NCBI GenBank assembly: GCA_949287505.1
Contig: CASEGX010000072.1
Location: 1 to 38,918, forward strand
DNA: 38,918 nucleotides
Reading direction: 5' to 3'
Source of the DNA: an uncultured Spirochaetales bacterium
Lineage (GTDB): Bacteria > Spirochaetota > Spirochaetia > Sphaerochaetales > Sphaerochaetaceae
Made by a program: the position numbers and the translations under genes. Numbering within the stretch: position 1 is the first letter of the stretch; each line of letters starts with the position of its first letter. Positions 25,365 to 32,746 of the stretch are shown here, piece by piece. A model generated the notes under the pieces. That model was not told the origin of the DNA and ran no database searches. It saw only the letters and a list, made by a program, of their open reading frames with translations.

Positions 25365-26270
25365 ATGCCACAGCACGTGTTTGTTACGGATTACGATGAG
25401 TCCTGGAATGCAGAATTTGTTACGGAGAGGGAAACAATATCAGAAATCCTCTCTGACAACCTCATCTACTGTTATCATATCGGCAGTACATCAGTTCCTG
25501 GTCTTGCCGCGAAACCCGTCATAGATATCATGCCGGTCGTGAGAGATCTTTCTGCTGCTGATGATAAAACTGATGAATTTGAGAAGGCAGGATATGAATG
25601 GCTTGGAGAGTTCGGGATAAACGGAAGAAGATATCTCAGAAAAGGCGGCGATGAAAGGACCCATCAGATCCATATCTTCTCTTCTGATGACTATGGGAAC
25701 ATCATACGCCATCTTGCTTTCCGCAGCTATCTTATGCGTCATGAGAGAGTCAGGGAAGAGTACGCCTCCCTGAAAAGGCAGCTTGCCGCACGGTTCCCGT
25801 ATGATATCGAGAGCTATTCAGACGGTAAGGATGAATTTGTGAAGAGGGCGGAAGCTGAGGCCCTGAAGGAATATGACAGCACTTGGGACAGAATGTATAT
25901 TGAGGCGAGAAAGCACCTCAATCCCCGGCATCTCTCGTCTTTTGTGGAAGCCGGTTCTGTGGCGGCATCGCTTCTTACAGCAAGCGGCCGTATTTTCACC
26001 GGTGTATGCTTCGATACTGCCTGTTCTCTCGGAATGTGTGCTGAGCGCAATGCGATCGGGAGCATGATTACAGAGGGTGAGAGCAGGATTGTGCGTCTTG
26101 CTGTTGTCATGGAAGATGGTTCGTTAGGGCTTCCCTGCGGTGCCTGTCAGGAACTCTTCATGCAGCTCGATGCTGCTGCCGGCAGTATTGAGGTCCTTCT
26201 CGATTATGGCAGCCGCAGGACAGCGTCTCTCGATTCTCTGAAAGGAAAATGGTGGGGAGAATCTAACTGA
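25365..26270 (+). CDS. GrpB (UPF0157) domain fused to cytidine deaminase-like domain
   Basis: Residues ~1-170 form a GrpB/UPF0157 nucleotidyltransferase-fold domain with the hallmark HIGSTSVPGLAAKPVIDI (residues 38-55). Residues ~175-301 are a cytidine deaminase-like domain with zinc ligands C225 (CAERNA), C258 and C261 (PCGAC) and the catalytic E227. The two parts are in one uninterrupted frame and no start signal is seen between them. The coupled activity is unknown; a nucleotide salvage or modification role is plausible. AAGGAG precedes the ATG. The gene converges with the aldo/keto reductase gene, overlapping it by 8 bases. Confidence 0.85.
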   Translation: MPQHVFVTDYDESWNAEFVTERETISEILSDNLIYCYHIGSTSVPGLAAKPVIDIMPVVRDLSAADDKTDEFEKAGYEWLGEFGINGRRYLRKGGDERTHQIHIFSSDDYGNIIRHLAFRSYLMRHERVREEYASLKRQLAARFPYDIESYSDGKDEFVKRAEAEALKEYDSTWDRMYIEARKHLNPRHLSSFVEAGSVAASLLTASGRIFTGVCFDTACSLGMCAERNAIGSMITEGESRIVRLAVVMEDGSLGLPCGACQELFMQLDAAAGSIEVLLDYGSRRTASLDSLKGKWWGESN

Positions 26271-27408
26271 AGAGACTCTCGGCCATTCTCATTCTTTCTA
26301 TCACATGAACGCCGAATGGGCATCTTTTCTCGCAGCCGCCACAGGCAATGCAGTCCTTTCCATTTGCTGAAAGGTTCTTGTAGTGTGCCCTGATCGTCGC
26401 GGGGACATCGTCCTGCATAGTGGCAAGATCATAGAGCTTGTTCACCATTGCAATGTCTATTCCAGAAGGGCAGGGAGCACAATGTCCGCAATATGTGCAT
26501 TGCCCGGAGTATGCATGGTATGGAGCTCCTGCAAGGGCAGTTGCATAATCCTTCTCGTCTTCTGTCGCATTCTCATATCTGACTGCGGCATCCACGTGCT
26601 CTATTGAATCATAGCCGACCAGTACACTCGCTACAGCCGGTCTTGTCAGTGCATAGTGCAGGCATTGCACTGGTGTTAGAGCCACTCCGAATGGAGATGC
26701 CGATGCCTCAAAGAGCCTTCCTCCCGCATATCCTTTCATCACCGTAATGCCGATGCCGTTCTGTTCACAGATCCTGTAAAGCTCTGCTCTTTCCGGATTG
26801 ATTCCGCCGATTCCTTCTTTGTATGTCTCACTCTCAAAATAATCGTTGAGATCCTCAGAAGCCGGAAGCATGTCAAAAGCGGGGTTGATGCTGAAGAGGA
26901 TCATCTCGATTTTCCCACTCAAGGCAGCAAGCCTTGCAACTCTGGGGTTGTGTGTGCTCATGCCGATGTGGCGGATGGTTCCATTTTCCTTGAGGCTATG
27001 TGCAAATTCATAGAATTCTCCATTCATGATCTCATGGAATTCCTTTTCCTCATCGACGAAATGAATCATTCCGAGATCGATATATGAAGTGCTGAATCTG
27101 GTAAGAAGATCATTAAAAGCTTCCTTTGCTTTTGTTAGATCCCTGGATTTCACATATTGCCCGTTCTGCCATGTCGATCCTATGTGTCCCTGAATTATCC
27201 AGTGCTCCCTGTTTTTCTCTATCGCTTTCCCGATATTCGACCGTACATTCGGTTCCGACATCCAGCAGTCAAGGATATTGATTCCCTGCTTCTCGCAGTA
27301 TCCTATAATGGCAGCAACCTCTTCGGTTGTGTGACGTTCAAGCCATTCTCCTCCGAGTCCGATCTCGCTGACCATAAGGCCTGTATTTCCTAAAGCTCTG
27401 TATCTCAT
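26263..27408 (-). CDS. Aldo/keto reductase family protein with C-terminal ferredoxin-type domain
   Basis: The 381-residue protein has an AKR barrel (~1-280) starting MRYRALGNTGLMVSEIGLGG, with DLGMIHFVD, HIGMSTHNP and VMKGYAGG. The last ~90 residues carry two [4Fe-4S]-type cysteine groups: CTYCGHCAPCP and CIACGGCEKRCP. Such proteins are common in anaerobes and are thought to link NAD(P)H chemistry with ferredoxin electron transfer; substrates are unknown. No SD; TACATT (27421-27416) lies 7 bases upstream of the ATG. Confidence 0.9.
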   Translation of the reverse strand: MRYRALGNTGLMVSEIGLGGEWLERHTTEEVAAIIGYCEKQGINILDCWMSEPNVRSNIGKAIEKNREHWIIQGHIGSTWQNGQYVKSRDLTKAKEAFNDLLTRFSTSYIDLGMIHFVDEEKEFHEIMNGEFYEFAHSLKENGTIRHIGMSTHNPRVARLAALSGKIEMILFSINPAFDMLPASEDLNDYFESETYKEGIGGINPERAELYRICEQNGIGITVMKGYAGGRLFEASASPFGVALTPVQCLHYALTRPAVASVLVGYDSIEHVDAAVRYENATEDEKDYATALAGAPYHAYSGQCTYCGHCAPCPSGIDIAMVNKLYDLATMQDDVPATIRAHYKNLSANGKDCIACGGCEKRCPFGVHVIERMRMAESLFS

Positions 27409-27520
27409 ACTGATTAATGTATCATCAATCCGGGAATAAGCATTGTTTTTCTTTCCATGTCATGGGACATTGGAATAATCAGTCCTCTGTACGTGAAAAT
27501 AATGTATAATCCTGAAAACA

Positions 27521-28057
27521 ATGGGTATGGAAATGCAATGTATCAGTTATTATCAGTCTCCGCTTGGAAGAATCCTGCTCTCCTCTGATGATACAGGGCT
27601 CTCAGGATTATGGTTTGAAGGGCAGAGATACTTTGCCCGTAATCTTGATGTTGATGCAGTGGAAAGGGAGACTGAAATACTGAAGGACGCCAAAAGATGG
27701 CTTGATGTTTATTTCTCAGGCCATGAGCCGGAGTTTTCTATACCGCTTCACATACAGGGTTCTCCTTTCCATAAGGAGGTCAGCAGAATCATGTGTTCGA
27801 TACCTTACGGGGAAGTGATGACCTATGGTGAGATAGCTGAAATGATCAGGACTCTCTTCGGTGTTCCTCATATGTCGGCCAGAGCTGTTGGTGGCGCCGT
27901 TGGACACAATGAGATTTCCATAATAGTTCCATGCCATCGTGTCGTCGGAAGCAATGGTAATCTTACAGGTTATGGCGGAGGGATGGAAAGAAAGATGAAG
28001 CTTCTCGAACTTGAAGGCGTGGACCTCTCGCATTTCTATGTCCCGAGAAGGTCGTGA
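27521..28057 (+). CDS. ogt: Methylated-DNA-protein-cysteine methyltransferase
   Basis: This suicide enzyme removes alkyl groups from O6-alkylguanine. The 178-residue protein has the N-terminal ribonuclease-like fold (SPLGRILLSSDDTGLSGLWF) and the active domain with IPYGEVMTYGEIA, the arginine-containing helix SARAVGGAVGHN and the acceptor PCHRV with C138. The start is one of three close ATGs (27521, 27527, 27533). None has an SD. A consensus TATAAT ends 10 bases before 27521. Confidence 0.93.
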   Translation: MGMEMQCISYYQSPLGRILLSSDDTGLSGLWFEGQRYFARNLDVDAVERETEILKDAKRWLDVYFSGHEPEFSIPLHIQGSPFHKEVSRIMCSIPYGEVMTYGEIAEMIRTLFGVPHMSARAVGGAVGHNEISIIVPCHRVVGSNGNLTGYGGGMERKMKLLELEGVDLSHFYVPRRS

Positions 28058-28086
28058 ACTGCTTGTATTCCCTGTATTCTACCTAT

Positions 28087-28118
28087 GGTTTACTAAGGTA
28101 AACCGATAGTCGGTTAAC
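28087..28118. promoter_or_regulatory. Overlapping palindromic operators before the XRE regulator
   Basis: GGTTTAC-TAAG-GTAAACC (28087-28104) is a perfect inverted repeat. It shares its right arm with a second one, GTAAACCGA-TAG-TCGGTTAAC (28098-28118), which has one mismatch. They lie 32-63 bases before the regulator's start and overlap the expected promoter, so autoregulation is likely. Confidence 0.6.
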
Positions 28119-28149
28119 TGAACGGAATTCCTTATGGTACATTGCAGCC

Positions 28150-28554
28150 ATGAATCAGAAAACATTAGGAAACACAATCTCCGAACTCAGGAAAAAGAAT
28201 GGGATGACGCAGACAGAGCTTGCAGAGAAACTTGGAATCACGGATAAGGCTGTATCCAAGTGGGAACGGGATCTTTCGTGTCCTGATATAAGCCTCCTGC
28301 CACAGATAGCAGAGATTTTCGGAATTTCTGTAGATGAGCTCATGAATTGCCGGGTTGAGAAAAAGGAATCAAAGGCTGATGAACATATGAATCTCATTCA
28401 TCTTGTACTCAGGGCACTTGCCCTCGCGATGGGCACTGCCACAGCTGTCACTGCGATTCTAGACAAGATTGAGATAAGACCTGCAATGATAATGCTCGGA
28501 TTCGGACTTGCCTGTCTTGCCATCTCCTCATTCATGGATGAGAAAGAAGAGTAA
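28150..28554 (+). CDS. XRE-family regulator with membrane tail
   Basis: The 134-residue protein has an N-terminal Cro/CI helix-turn-helix (ISELRKKNGMTQTELAEKLG, DKAVSKWERDLSCPDISLLP). The C-terminal part holds two hydrophobic segments (about 79-100 and 108-125), which should anchor it in the membrane. Such regulators are widespread in Firmicutes and may be transferred. The palindromes upstream are its probable operator. No SD; a TATGGT box lies 11 bases before the ATG. Confidence 0.87.
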   Translation: MNQKTLGNTISELRKKNGMTQTELAEKLGITDKAVSKWERDLSCPDISLLPQIAEIFGISVDELMNCRVEKKESKADEHMNLIHLVLRALALAMGTATAVTAILDKIEIRPAMIMLGFGLACLAISSFMDEKEE

Positions 28555-28601
28555 GCATGTTCTCATTGCTCTGATTTGTAATCTTTATGTATCCTCTTTG
28601 T

Positions 28602-29054
28602 ATGGACGAACTATCATTCAGAGAAGCTGTGACAAAGGACGTGCCTCTTATCCTCACGTTCATCAAGGAACTTGCAGAGTATGAGGGGCTTCTTTCCGAG
28701 GTGGAAGCTACGGAGGAAATCCTCAGATACAATCTGTTTGAACGCAGGATGGCCGAAGTCATTTTTCCTGTCGTGGATGGAAAGGAAATCGGATTCGTTC
28801 TCTTTTTCCATAATTTCTCGACATTTCGGGGAAAACCGGGAATCTATATTGAGGATCTGTATATCCGCAAAGAGTTCCGTGGTAGGGGATATGGAAGGGC
28901 GACTATTGATAAGATACGCGAAATAGCCTGTGCCCGTCAGTGCGGGAGGGTCGAATGGTGGTGCCTCGATTCCAATACTCCTTCGATAAAATTCTATAAG
29001 GGCATCGGCGCTGAAGCTATGACGGACTGGACCGTGTACAGGCTGACAATTTAG
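28602..29054 (+). CDS. GNAT N-acetyltransferase, spermidine/diamine type-like
   Basis: The ~150-residue protein has the GNAT fold, with the acetyl-CoA motif IRKEFRGRGYGRATIDKI and an IYIEDLYI strand before it. The N-terminal FIKELAEYEGL segment and the C-terminal SIKFYKGIGAEAM are like diamine/spermidine acetyltransferases. The actual substrate is unproven. The start is ATG 28602 or 28587; neither has an SD. The stop codon is only 3 bases from that of the convergent nitrilase-family gene. Confidence 0.88.
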   Translation: MDELSFREAVTKDVPLILTFIKELAEYEGLLSEVEATEEILRYNLFERRMAEVIFPVVDGKEIGFVLFFHNFSTFRGKPGIYIEDLYIRKEFRGRGYGRATIDKIREIACARQCGRVEWWCLDSNTPSIKFYKGIGAEAMTDWTVYRLTI

Positions 29055-29057
29055 CTG

Positions 29058-29933
29058 TCATGGTTTGTAATCGTTCCTGATGAATGGTTCATTCACTTCT
29101 GTTTTTGTGAGGATCTGATACTTTCCTGGATGCCTGTATGCATTGCCATGCACTTCCCTCTTCCTGTAGCTTCTCAGAGCATCCATATCTATATCCGCAA
29201 CGAATATTCCTTCGCTTCCATCCGCTTCAAGGATGCACATGTCGCGGGAGCCAGGGGTGTCCGGAAGATATGCAATCCCGTCGAAGATGGTGGATCTTCC
29301 ATTGCAGTCAGGCACTGTATCCGGATAATTGCATGTGGCTATAGCAACCATGTTCTCAAATGCTCTTGCTCTCAGCTGTGATAATCTGTTTATCTCCATC
29401 GGGCAGGCGTTTGGAACAAGGATTATTTCTGCATCTTTGAGCATCAGGCAGCGTGCGCTTTCCGGAAACTCCCTGTCGTAGCAGATCATCGCACCGGTCT
29501 TGATGATTCCATCTTCTGTATCGATTTCTGTAACATGAAAATCATCCCCCGGTTCGAGATTCCTCTCTTCTCCGAAATCACAGGTATGTACTTTCGAGTA
29601 GTGAAGCTTTTCATCTCCATATCTGTCGACCAGAATCATGCTGTTCTTAGGTTTTCCTGCGCCTTTTTCCAGAAAAGTAATGGCAATTGCCATTTCCAGG
29701 CTAGAGGCAAGTGCCCTGAATGATCTGAGGAAACTGCTGTCAGAAAATATAGCATCTTCTTTCCATTCTTCGTACGGCCTTGAGTAAATGTCATAGCCGT
29801 TGCTCCACATCTCGGGAAACAGGGCTATATCTGCAGAAAGCTCCTTTGCTTTTCTGCACATTCTGATTCCTTTCTCGAGATTTCCTTCAATATTTCCTGT
29901 GGGCGCAATCTGCATAAGTGCGATTCTGAGCAT
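29058..29933 (-). CDS. Carbon-nitrogen hydrolase (nitrilase superfamily)
   Basis: The 291-residue protein is a nitrilase-fold amidase with the E-K-C triad: E41 (FPEMW), K114 (YSKVHTCDF) and C151 (ICYDREFPE). It is soluble, without membrane segments. It may hydrolyse N-carbamoyl compounds or amides, but the substrate is open. No SD; TAGAAT (29945-29940) lies 6 bases before the ATG. It sits beside the NTF2-like gene but is divergent from it. Confidence 0.88.
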   Translation of the reverse strand: MLRIALMQIAPTGNIEGNLEKGIRMCRKAKELSADIALFPEMWSNGYDIYSRPYEEWKEDAIFSDSSFLRSFRALASSLEMAIAITFLEKGAGKPKNSMILVDRYGDEKLHYSKVHTCDFGEERNLEPGDDFHVTEIDTEDGIIKTGAMICYDREFPESARCLMLKDAEIILVPNACPMEINRLSQLRARAFENMVAIATCNYPDTVPDCNGRSTIFDGIAYLPDTPGSRDMCILEADGSEGIFVADIDMDALRSYRKREVHGNAYRHPGKYQILTKTEVNEPFIRNDYKP

Positions 29934-29989
29934 ATCTTTATTCTAATTCATCCAGCTGGGGGGAAGGAAAAAGATTTTGAAAAGTTTGG

Positions 29990-30027
29990 TTGTAACTATT
30001 GACATTACAACAATGGGGTTGTATATT
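29990..30027 (+). promoter_or_regulatory. Promoter with inverted repeat before the NTF2-like gene
   Basis: TTGACA (29999-30004) and TATATT (30022-30027) are 17 bases apart, a near-consensus promoter. The inverted repeat TTGTAA-N9-TTACAA (29990-30010) covers the -35 box. A repressor bound there would block RNA polymerase. The same arrangement occurs at 30856, before rrf2. Confidence 0.75.
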
Positions 30028-30081
30028 CCAAGCCGTAGATGAAATCAAGATGGTTACATCAATATATCTTAGGAGGATAAG

Positions 30082-30855
30082 ATGACAAACAAGGAAAAAG
30101 CATTGGCATTGATCGGGACATTTGCATCCGGAAACACAGAAATGAGTGCAGCACTTCTTGCTGAAGACTATATTCAGCATAATCTCTCTTACGAAACAGG
30201 AAAGAAGGCATTCATCGCATCGGTTGAGTATCTTGCGTCCGCACCTGTAAAGACAACGGTGGAGAACATCAGGGCATTCGAGGATGGGGATAAAGTATTC
30301 CTGCAGACTGTCTATAATTTTGCAGGCTATGGCAAGCAGGTTGTCTTCGATATTTTCCGCTTCGGCGTCGACGGCCTTATTGCGGAGCATTGGGATAACC
30401 TTGCACCTATTGCAGCTCCGAATCCGTCAGGTCATACACAGATTGATGGATACATGGCAGTTGAGGATATCGACAAGACAGAGGAGAACAGGAAGCTTGT
30501 TGAGAACTTCCTTGTCGATGTTATGCAGGGAAAGCATCCTGAGAAGACTGCAACCTACTTTGATGGCGACAAGTACATCCAGCACAACATAAGCATTGCC
30601 GATGGTCTTTCCGGACTTGGTTCTGCGCTTGAGGCAATGGCGAAGCAGGGAATCCAGATAATCTACAACAAGACACACCAGGTTCTTGCTGAGGGTAACT
30701 TCGTACTTGGTGTGAGCGAAGGAACATTCGGTGGAGCGCCTACAAGCTACTATGATCTCTGGAGGATAGAGAACGGAAAGATTGCTGAGCACTGGGATGT
30801 GATGGAGACAATCGCTGATCCGTCAGAGTGGAAGAATGACAATGGTAAATTCTGA
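30082..30855 (+). CDS. Tandem NTF2/SnoaL-like domain protein
   Basis: The 257-residue protein contains two copies of a SnoaL-like (NTF2 superfamily) fold, about 1-122 and 130-245. Repeated marks are YIQHN (residues ~32 and ~165) and EHWD (near 100 and near 235). Duplicated proteins of this kind are often annotated as polyketide cyclase-like or stress-linked, and their ligands are unknown. AGGAGGA precedes the ATG. The promoter carries the inverted repeat shared with rrf2, so it is probably controlled by the neighbouring Rrf2 regulator. Confidence 0.85.
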   Translation: MTNKEKALALIGTFASGNTEMSAALLAEDYIQHNLSYETGKKAFIASVEYLASAPVKTTVENIRAFEDGDKVFLQTVYNFAGYGKQVVFDIFRFGVDGLIAEHWDNLAPIAAPNPSGHTQIDGYMAVEDIDKTEENRKLVENFLVDVMQGKHPEKTATYFDGDKYIQHNISIADGLSGLGSALEAMAKQGIQIIYNKTHQVLAEGNFVLGVSEGTFGGAPTSYYDLWRIENGKIAEHWDVMETIADPSEWKNDNGKF

Positions 30856-30892
30856 TGTAATCATTGACATTACACTTGTGTTTGGCTAAGAA
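30856..30892 (+). promoter_or_regulatory. Promoter and operator of the rrf2-SirTM operon
   Basis: TGTAAT-N7-ATTACA (30856-30874) is a perfect inverted repeat that encloses TTGACA (30864-30869). TAAGAA (30887-30892) is 17 bases downstream. The match to the repeat at 29990 includes the central ATTGAC. This points to autoregulation by the Rrf2 protein. Confidence 0.7.
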
Positions 30893-30910
30893 TGATGGCA
30901 GGAGGATGCT

Positions 30911-31345
30911 ATGCAGATATCATCAAGGTTCACGGTGGCCCTTCATATATTCGCTTGTGTTGAATACTTCAAGGATAAATGCAAGGTCACAAGTGATTTC
31001 CTTGCTTCAAGCATAAACACCAATCCTGTCATCATCCGCAGAATACTTGGTCAGCTTTCAAAAGCAGGACTCATAAGAGTCATGAGAGGAACAGGCGGGA
31101 TTGAGATAACCAGACCACTTAGGGACATAACATTCCTGGATGTCTATAAAGCGGTTGAACCGATTGAAGAAGGAACTCTTTTCCATTTTCATGAGAATCC
31201 TAACCCTGCCTGTCCTGTAGGACGCAATATACATGCACTTCTGGATGGTAAGCTTCTCTCCATTCAGAGTGCGATGGAAGACAGGATGAAGGAGTATACA
31301 CTTGAGGATATCAGAAATGGAATCAAGGAGATTATCGGCCCCTGA
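30911..31345 (+). CDS. Rrf2-family transcriptional regulator
   Basis: The 144-residue protein has the Rrf2 winged helix (MQISSRFTVALHIFACVEYF, SDFLASSINTNPVIIRRILGQLSKAGL). The tail has a dimerisation helix. The three clustered cysteines of Fe-S Rrf2 proteins such as IscR are absent; only C101 (NPACPVG) is in the equivalent region. It resembles the YwnA-type Rrf2 group, which may sense thiol or redox stress. AGGAGG precedes the ATG. Overlap with the next gene is 29 bases. Confidence 0.9.
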   Translation: MQISSRFTVALHIFACVEYFKDKCKVTSDFLASSINTNPVIIRRILGQLSKAGLIRVMRGTGGIEITRPLRDITFLDVYKAVEPIEEGTLFHFHENPNPACPVGRNIHALLDGKLLSIQSAMEDRMKEYTLEDIRNGIKEIIGP

Positions 31346-31958
31346 AGATTATCTGTCGTTTCTTGTCTCTGAAATACATACGGTCATTGCAGCGACTGTA
31401 GATGAGGAGGGGCTTCCTGTCACCTGTGCTATCGATATGATGGATAGTGACAGAAACAGCCTGTATTTCCTCACTGCAAAGGGCAAGGGTTTCTATCACA
31501 GGCTGAAAGCAAGACCATTCATTGCCCTCACAGGAGTGAAAGGGAATGATACCATGTCCTCAGTTGCCATATCGATACGGGGAAAGACTGAGGAAGCTGG
31601 AGAATGTGTACTCAAGAGACTCATAGAGGCGAATCCATACATGTTTGAAATCTATCCGACGGAAGAATCGAGGAAAGCACTCTCTTCTTTCCGGATATAT
31701 GAAGGTTCTGGTGAATATTTCGATCTCTCCTCAAAGCCGATAGAGAGAAAGTCATTCAGCTTCGGAAAAAGGAATGAATCAATGGAATTCTTCATTACTG
31801 ACGGTTGTACAGGTTGCAGAAAATGCATTGAGGTATGTCCTCAGAGCTGTATAAATGCAGATACCATTCCATTCACAATAAATTCTGAGCACTGCCTTTT
31901 ATGCGGCAATTGTATTTCATTCTGTCCAGAAAATGCTGTAGTGAGGAGAGTGCGATGA
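31317..31958 (+). CDS. PNPOx-fold flavoprotein fused to a 2[4Fe-4S] ferredoxin domain
   Basis: Residues ~1-150 have the pyridoxamine 5'-phosphate oxidase-like split barrel (SEIHTVIAATVDEEGLPV, LYFLTAKGKGFYHRLKARP), which normally binds FMN. Residues ~155-213 are a bacterial-type ferredoxin with CTGCRKCIEVCP and CLLCGNCISFCP, predicting two [4Fe-4S] clusters. It could be a flavin-dependent reductase fed by its own ferredoxin domain. The ATG at 31317 has GAGG nine bases upstream; a TTG at 31302 is the alternative. The stop overlaps the macrodomain start (ATGA). Confidence 0.88.
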   Translation: MESRRLSAPEDYLSFLVSEIHTVIAATVDEEGLPVTCAIDMMDSDRNSLYFLTAKGKGFYHRLKARPFIALTGVKGNDTMSSVAISIRGKTEEAGECVLKRLIEANPYMFEIYPTEESRKALSSFRIYEGSGEYFDLSSKPIERKSFSFGKRNESMEFFITDGCTGCRKCIEVCPQSCINADTIPFTINSEHCLLCGNCISFCPENAVVRRVR

Positions 31959-32746
31959 CACATGATGAAGAGAGGGTCTGGCTGATAAGATATCTCCTTG
32001 ATGAGAATCCGGAATATGCAGGTATAACGATTCCTGATGACAACCGGAATCAGTGGAACCTTCTGAGATCGCTGATGAATATCAGGGAAGTACGTCCTGC
32101 CAGTGAAGCTTTCCTTTCTGTGCAGAACGAATTCCTGCAAGAGGAGATAAGAAGGAAAGGCATAACGGACATTGCATCTCTTAGTCCTGCTGCAGATGGA
32201 ATATATCTCTGGCAAGGAGATATCACGGCGCTTTGCTGCGATGCCATCGTTAATGCCGCAAACAGTGGAATGACCGGCTGTTATGTTCCTTGTCATGGCT
32301 GTATAGACAATGCAATTCACACATATGCAGGCATCCAGCTGAGACTTGAATGTGCTGAGATCATGGAAAGGCAGGGACACGCGGAAGCGACAGGAGGGGC
32401 CAAAATCACAAAAGGCTGGAATCTTCCATCTTCATTCGTGCTTCATACTGTCGGCCCTGTTGTCCATACCGCTGAACCGACAGAAAGGGATAAGACTCTT
32501 CTTGCATCATGTTACCGCTCCTGCCTTGCCCTTGCTGATGAATGCGGTCTTGGCAGTATAGCATTCTGCTGTATATCAACGGGAGAGTTCCATTTCCCGA
32601 ATGCAAGTGCTGCAGAGATCGCTCTTGATACCGTAGCGAAGTACAGAGAAGAAACAGGCAGCCATATTAGTGTTGTATTCGATGTTTTCAAGGATGAGGA
32701 TAAGAGGATTTATGAAAGACTTCTCGGCAAATATAGGAAAGCTTGA
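31955..32746 (+). CDS. Zinc-dependent macrodomain ADP-ribosyl hydrolase
   Basis: The 263-residue protein has a helical N-terminal extension (~1-80) and a macrodomain. ADP-ribose binding marks are LWQGDIT, DAIVNAAN and STGEFHFPN. The zinc-macro signature is GCYVPCHGCIDNAIHTYAG, with likely ligands C109, H114 and C116. This subclass is found with SirTM sirtuins and removes the ADP-ribose that SirTM adds. The start overlaps the PNPOx-ferredoxin stop by 4 bases, and its end overlaps the sirtuin gene by 35 bases. Confidence 0.92.
   Translation: MTHDEERVWLIRYLLDENPEYAGITIPDDNRNQWNLLRSLMNIREVRPASEAFLSVQNEFLQEEIRRKGITDIASLSPAADGIYLWQGDITALCCDAIVNAANSGMTGCYVPCHGCIDNAIHTYAGIQLRLECAEIMERQGHAEATGGAKITKGWNLPSSFVLHTVGPVVHTAEPTERDKTLLASCYRSCLALADECGLGSIAFCCISTGEFHFPNASAAEIALDTVAKYREETGSHISVVFDVFKDEDKRIYERLLGKYRKA

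Noticed and set aside
29561..29580. tRNA T-loop-like GGTTCGA
   Set aside because: It is inside the nitrilase-family gene and no cloverleaf arms can be built around it.
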